Assembly (NCBI GenBank): GCA_014526335.1
Contig: JACTAT010000060.1
Span: 2,282,433-2,346,432 of the forward strand
Reading direction: 5' to 3'
From: Chrysaora quinquecirrha
Lineage: Eukaryota > Cnidaria > Scyphozoa > Semaeostomeae > Pelagiidae
Length of the DNA stretch: 64,000 nucleotides
The notes under the pieces were generated by a model, which was given only the letters and a program-made list of their open reading frames with translations, was not told the origin of the DNA and searched no databases. The translations under genes and the position numbers were made by a program. Positions 58,734 to 64,000 of this stretch are shown piece after piece; positions within the stretch are counted from its first letter, which is position 1; each line of letters opens with the position of its first letter.

Positions 58734-61700
58734 GGTATCAACAACCATCCATCTGGCAAGAAGACAAGAGTACGGTTGCAAGGTTCACGCAAACTCGGCT
58801 GCCCTGCAAAAATTTTTGTACGATCTATTACTATGTATCCAGAATATGATATCTCCCAAAAGCTGCGACAGAAAGTCGAAGACATGTAAGGACTACCTAT
58901 AACCCACTTGCACTTTCATTCTTATCAACTGATTATTATTTGATGTGATAAAATTGTGATTCTTTTTATTATTTCAAATGAGTAAAAAATGTGCTTAGCC
59001 AGCAGTAGAATCATCTTCGAAGAAAATATTTAAGTGCGAGTATGATTATGTTGAAGGATAATTATCTTTGTACCGAATATTATGAACGAGTGGCAAAGCC
59101 ACAAATCCTTATGAAACATACACTTTATAAAGATATAAATTATATAATCTTTTGCAATCAAAAGAGAACGTCTGTATTGATAAGTAGCATAATATATGTA
59201 TAAAAAGTTAAAAGGTATTTCTAATTCACACAGTTTGACAGATTCACAAAGAAAGAATGGTTGAAGAAATTAAAGAGGAATATAACTAGTCCTAACTTGA
59301 AGTCCATAAAGCGTTATTACTTGTGTGTACCTGATCAATGTGCTCATACGTCGCATGCTGTTGGAACATTAGCCGGACTGGGACAACCCGTTGATCCAAG
59401 AGTAAAAGATCAAATCTATAAGCTAGTACGGGCAGGTGAGGAATGGTGTTTTGCAGAATCATTGGTGTGCTTGTGCGGTTTTCAAATGACCCTTCTTTAC
59501 GTTCTTGTTATGGTTCTTTATCCTTCTCTATCTGTTTAATTCTTTTGACTCAAAATGGTACATTTTGGGTCTTCTCAGTGAGTTTTTGGAAACTGGAAAA
59601 GTTTTTATTCTTCGCAAATTGAAAATTGTCAAGAAAATTTTACTATAACAGAAGTCCCAAAACTTTAGAAACTATACTGTAAATTAGGGACACAAATTTC
59701 TTATAATAAAAGTGTGTTTGTTTAAGTGGTTTCTTGTCAAGATTTTGTGAGACTCAAGAACCATAGTACCACTGCTAGAATTGCAGCTGTAGTATAAGAA
59801 TATCCACAGTAATCAGAACTACGAAATCAGATACTTAAAGCTATCATTACTGAACAACATTAAAGTTTGCAAGAAAACGTCTTTGTTTCATATCTACCCT
59901 CAATATTCTCTAATTAAATAATGATTGTACGATCTAACGCAACCGACGATGTGAAACACTCTTTGAAGACAAGAAAATCTCCCAACAAAGCTACACACGT
60001 TTTTTATAAGAATATCCTAATTTTGCCGAGGCTCGAACTTTTCCATTGTTATTCTTAAATTTCCATTGTTCTTTGGCAATTTTGAGCCTGAATATTCTTA
60101 TAGACTGTATTCTTATAAAAAAAGTGTGTATTGAACTATTGTAGCCATAAGATTTTGAATTTTGAATGTCCATTTTTTTCCGCTAGGTGTCTCGGATGTT
60201 CAGACAATGAGAGACTTGCTTCGAGACTTTGTGCTAAATGATATCTTTGGACATACAGATACCAAGCCAGATGTATTAAATACAGCATTTTTTCCAAGAG
60301 ATAGATGCATCGAGAATCACATCTATATCGCCACCACAAAGCAGAAAATGAGCTGCATGGACCAAGTCAACCTGCAGAAAAAAATCGAAGAGTGGGAACG
60401 GGAAGATTCTCGACGAAAGTTTTACTTTAGAGCGAGTAAGATTTCCGCAGGCGGAGAAGAAAAATTAAATAATGATCTTTGTGCCAGGAATACGGAAAAA
60501 TCGAACACTAAAAAAGATTTCAACCCGCATCAAATAAAGTCACAACAATTCGAACAGAAATTACTCTACGTTCACCAAGAGCCATGGCAGCAAGCACTTT
60601 TAAAAACTTATGGAAATAACATATGCTTAATGGACGCAACGTACAAAACAACTAAATATGTACTCCCGTTGTTCTTTGTTATCGTTAATACCAATGCTGG
60701 TTACAAAATTGCTGGTAATTTTATATCCTATATTATATCCTTTACTAAAATAGGATGCGAGTCCGTTATAAAATACTAGAACCTTTTTGACATTTTCAAA
60801 ACTATAGCAATAATACAATGAAAAAGTCTTTAATGACTGTTCTAGTATTATATAACAACGTTAACAGTAAGGATATGCACCTGAATAGAAATTCTTATTG
60901 TCTGATTCTCCCTTACAGCTGAATTTATAACTCAAGAAGAAAATACAGAATCGGTTTATGAAGCTCTTATGGTTTTAAGAAAATGGAACTCAAGTTGGAA
61001 ACCGAAGTTCTTCATGTGCGATTATTCCGAAATTGAGATTAATGCAGTTGAATTAGGTGAGTAGGTTGTTGAGGATATCAGCAAAACAACATGCTATAAC
61101 ATTATACATGCTCCAAATCTTTTCACCAGTTGAGTTATTTAATACATTTCTCTATCGTATTTGCAGCATTCACAGAATCCCAAACAAAAGTCCTCATATG
61201 CGGTTTTCACAGAGAACAGGCATGGGAGCGCTGGACGAAACGCAAGGAATCAACGCTCACAATCGACGAAAGACAAGAGTTGCTAAGGCTTCTACGAGCA
61301 ATAGCTTATGCTCCGGCAAGTTCCGATAGCAAGTGTTGTCCTTTTAAGCTTGCTGTTGATAATCTTAAAGCATCCACAGTCTGGAAATCTAAACAAAATG
61401 TTCAAAACTACATCAGTCAATGGTGGCTTTCATGCCCAGAGAGGTGGGCACGGGCTTTCCGAGAGAATTCTTTAGAAAGAAATATTAACACAAACAATGG
61501 TGCTGAATCTTTGAACAAACTCATGAAGTATAAGTTTTTGAAACAATCGTCAGAGAAGACCTTGTGTTCAATTGTATCTCTTATCATTGAAAAATTTCTC
61601 CCCTATTTGTATCGAGAATACATTACCGCAAATGTGATAGCTCGAGATGACAATGGTGTTCGAAAATACAGCTCATTTGTCCCATCGTATCTAAAAGGAA

Positions 61701-62683
61701 GACCACGAGCATTTATTCAACATTGTTTGATTCGAATAAGGAATTCAGAAATTGACTATAGTGACAGTGGCAGTTTGCTGAGAAGCGATGTAAAAAATAA
61801 ATGCTTTCAGATCAAATCTTCCGATGGCCAAAGTAAATATCATTGTGATCTGACAATTCCTAAGTGTGAATGCGTGGATTGGCGCAGGTATAAGTTACCA
61901 TGTAAGCATATGTTTTATATTTTTAAACATGTCCCTGAAATTGACTGGGGATGTCTCCCAGATCAGTATCTTAAGCAAAAGTTCCTCAACATCGATCAAG
62001 AGATGTTAGCACATGAAATAGCTGAATGTGATTCACAGGATAATGGTGAAGTGAGTGAAGAAGATTATAATGTCAACTGTGCTGATTTAATTGACACAAG
62101 CAGTGTGGCAAGTGATGACTCACTTAATGACTTTGAAAGAATTGGAGACTTGAAGTTATCAAAATCAAATTCGGTCAAAACTCTACGACGTAAATGTATT
62201 TCTTCCACTGAAACATTAAAAAACAAAATCCACGAGTGTCATAACAGAAATGTATTGCGGAAGACGTTAGATGAATTACAAAATATGGTAGAAGATATAG
62301 ACTGCACTCTTCTAAAAGACCAGAATCAAAAAATTCCACTTATTTCATGCAAGGCTCCACCATACATTCAGAAAAAGAAAAGAACAAATAGAAATACCAA
62401 CAGTGAGATTAATATTAAAAACATCAAACCTCTGAAGAGTAACAAATCACGTAAACGACAATCAGAGCATTGGAAATCTAGGGGACGTTGTGGTCAAGCT
62501 GCACAACAATTCCGTGAGTCGAAGCGATTTAAATTACCTGAAGAAGAAAGTCAGAGTGACCAGATTGAGACTTGTATCATAACATCTGATATGACCAAAC
62601 AGGAAGTTAAAGAGGCTGAACCAGAGATCATATGTATTTATCAAAAAGGATTTACTCCAGCTATTGTCTACCAGTTCAGTTAA
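58734..62683 (+). CDS. MULE-type transposase with FAR1-like and SWIM zinc fingers, five exons seen
   Basis: The exons are 58734-58885, 59234-59435, 60187-60714, 60919-61056 and 61167-62683, all with GT-AG borders. Exons 2-5 join in phase; exon 1 to 2 needs a 1-nt shift inside the first 25 bp of exon 2, so there is one frameshift or an alternative site. The first visible exon has a FAR1-like end (GCPAKIFVRSIT); an earlier exon with the other zinc ligands must lie upstream but was not found. The MULE DDE core shows ICLMDATYKTTKY, FFMCDYSEIEINAV, a C/H motif in ICGFHREQAWERW and the third acid in NNGAESLNKLMK. The SWIM finger is PKCECVDWRRYKLPCKHMF. MULE enzymes excise and insert DNA with 8-10-bp target duplications. 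The last exon is open over 505 codons. Confidence 0.85.
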
Positions 62684-62724
62684 GCTATTATTTGTCCATC
62701 AACATTCATGTGAGAAGTCATAAT

Positions 62725-64000
62725 CTAAAGATCTTGGCCAAGAAGAACCAATTCTGCGAAGCATTTGCCACAAGGAGACAAGTCCTTTTGCTGTTCCTGA
62801 GGAATCTGGTGACTGAATGAAAATCTCTCCAACATACAGCCATCATCTCGTTCTCTCTTTCGTCCATCACACTGTATTTCCCAGCATATGTGATGGCAGA
62901 TTTACTTGTCGCAAATATAGGGGTATCTTTCTGTTCAAAAACATCTTGCGCATAGGTTGTTTTAGGAGCAGGGAAATGTATGGGCTGGCCCTCCAGAAGT
63001 ATGAGGAAATCTTTCTAGGCTATGACCTCATTACTCCAGCGAAAATCATTGACGAATATAATCTCCGCTTTTTCCACCCGGTTTTCAAATGCCTTGAAAA
63101 TGCATGTCAATGGTGATGGCAGAAATGTTTTTCCACAGTTTGCGGGCCCAACGATCATGATATTGCAGAATTTTCCCCAACCCTTTTGCAGAAGGTCTCT
63201 TACAGCTGCGGCAAAAACGTACGGATGTATGTCATTGCGCCTAAGCGCTTGATTTGCACACCTCAGCCACTCACCTGCACAGCCCTCAGCACACTCCCCA
63301 TTCTCTGATTTCTGCCTAGATTTCCATCCTGGAACGGCTTTCTCTCTGGATTGTTGAATTGGCTGCATTCATTTCCCATGTTGTTGATATCAGTTCTTGC
63401 AGACCTTTCTCCGATTTCGCAAGTATAAATTCCACTAGGTCTTTCTTGCCCTTGGCCTTTTGCTCGTTTGCTGAAGCTAGTGGCTCAACATCGCGTTTTA
63501 TTTTATTTGTAAATAAAATTTCTGATACTTCAAAATTGCTTAGCCTTCGCTTCCTTGACTGTTTTTACTGGTTTGCGCCAGATTGACCAGGCAATTCATT
63601 GAGGTAAGCAGGTTGTTTCTGGGCAAACTTACGGCGAAGGCCCTTCGTACATGCTGTCGTTTTCGGGGATCGAGCATCTTTCAAATTTGGATGCGGATCG
63701 CTCTCCAAGGCTTGCCTATCTTCTTTTGTGACGTACTTGTACGCCGAGTAGTAATCATTGTGTTTGAAGAGAAATGCACCAATATGCCATGTTTTCTCAT
63801 TACAAATATTTTTGCAGACTTCCATCTTTTCTGCTGAGACAGCTTCATGGCCATATGATAATGAGTAACGCCGTCTGCATGCTTCTCCCCAATGAATACC
63901 CAATGGCCTACTCTGGCTTTACCAGCGCTCTCTTGATGAAAGCTATTCACAACTGAATCTGAAAATGATTCTCTGCTTGGAAATTTTTCCAAAGTTGTGC
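62725..64000 (-). pseudogene. Rep-like HUH endonuclease + SF3 helicase gene, frameshifted, runs off the window
   Basis: On the minus strand from the right edge come LEKFPSRESFSDSVVNSF, then the HUH motif in GVTHYHMAMKLS and the Tyr/Lys motif in DYYSAYKYVTKED. This is the order of a rolling-circle Rep nuclease (two His for metal, Tyr nucleophile). A linker follows, then the SF3 helicase with Walker A (GPANCGKTFLPSP) and EIIFVNDFRWS. Frames change at about 63795, 63555 and 63370. A segment of about 30 bp present in the 54-kb copy is missing near 63078, so it is dead. Proteins of this layout start rolling-circle or rolling-hairpin replication in parvovirus-like and CRESS-like genomes. The stop lies only 41 bp from the MULE stop. 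Confidence 0.8.

Overview
The window is animal nuclear DNA. It has spliced genes with GT/AG introns, AATAAA signals, long AT-rich non-coding stretches and a very dense load of transposable elements. The element families fit an invertebrate, most likely an anthozoan cnidarian such as a coral or sea anemone: LINE tails ending in a zinc-knuckle domain, THAP-DDE transposases, an HTH-integrase transposase beside a HECT ligase, Bel/Pao, and MULE-SWIM. That host call is inference from family resemblance, not proof. There are no rRNA genes, no CRISPR and no bacterial operons. Only one small ordinary-looking host gene has a convincing model (12461-13770).

Layout. 1-694 is a LINE 3' end with poly(A). 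1320-2714 is a broken THAP gene on the minus strand whose intron holds a 611-bp mariner-type MITE. 4142-5764 is a dead THAP/DDE transposase. 6487-7742 (minus) carries a YqaJ-like nuclease fragment and an unrecognised ORF. 9128-9354 is a pure (TA)n run. 10336-11083 is a MITE with TTA target duplication. 12461-13770 is the small gene. 15.1-15.9 kb holds a phase-consistent exon chain. 19.3-21.9 kb is a foldback-like structure whose two arms are inverted arrays of an exact 160-bp repeat, with a tRNA-type SINE inserted in one arm.

25710-31033 is a structurally complete 5.3-kb DNA transposon: 6-bp target duplication, long terminal inverted repeats full of a ggtacc-containing minisatellite, an intact HTH+DDE transposase, and a convergent two-exon HECT E3 ubiquitin ligase with UBZ-like and UIM-like modules and one in-frame TGA. 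31207-38171 is a dead Bel/Pao retrotransposon with two LTRs and a 5-bp target duplication. Read on the minus strand, the DNA flanking both elements appears to be one earlier coding exon that each element split. That exon belongs to a decayed multi-exon P-loop protein gene with traces from about 25 to 43.7 kb.

44.3-51.1 kb holds a tyrosine-recombinase fragment, a LINE RT fragment, near-identical 400-bp direct repeats and a 2.4-kb minisatellite of hairpin-forming units. 52.1-53.2 kb is a dead Tc1/mariner transposase. 53.4-64.0 kb is dominated by a repeat family in which a spliced MULE-SWIM transposase lies tail to tail with an HUH-SF3 Rep-like gene. The junction occurs three times, in a permuted order suggesting head-to-tail duplication. 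A 1083-bp near-perfect palindromic Tc1-type element sits between the two blocks.

The best candidates for something undescribed are the HECT-carrying transposon with minisatellite termini and the MULE/Rep convergent unit.
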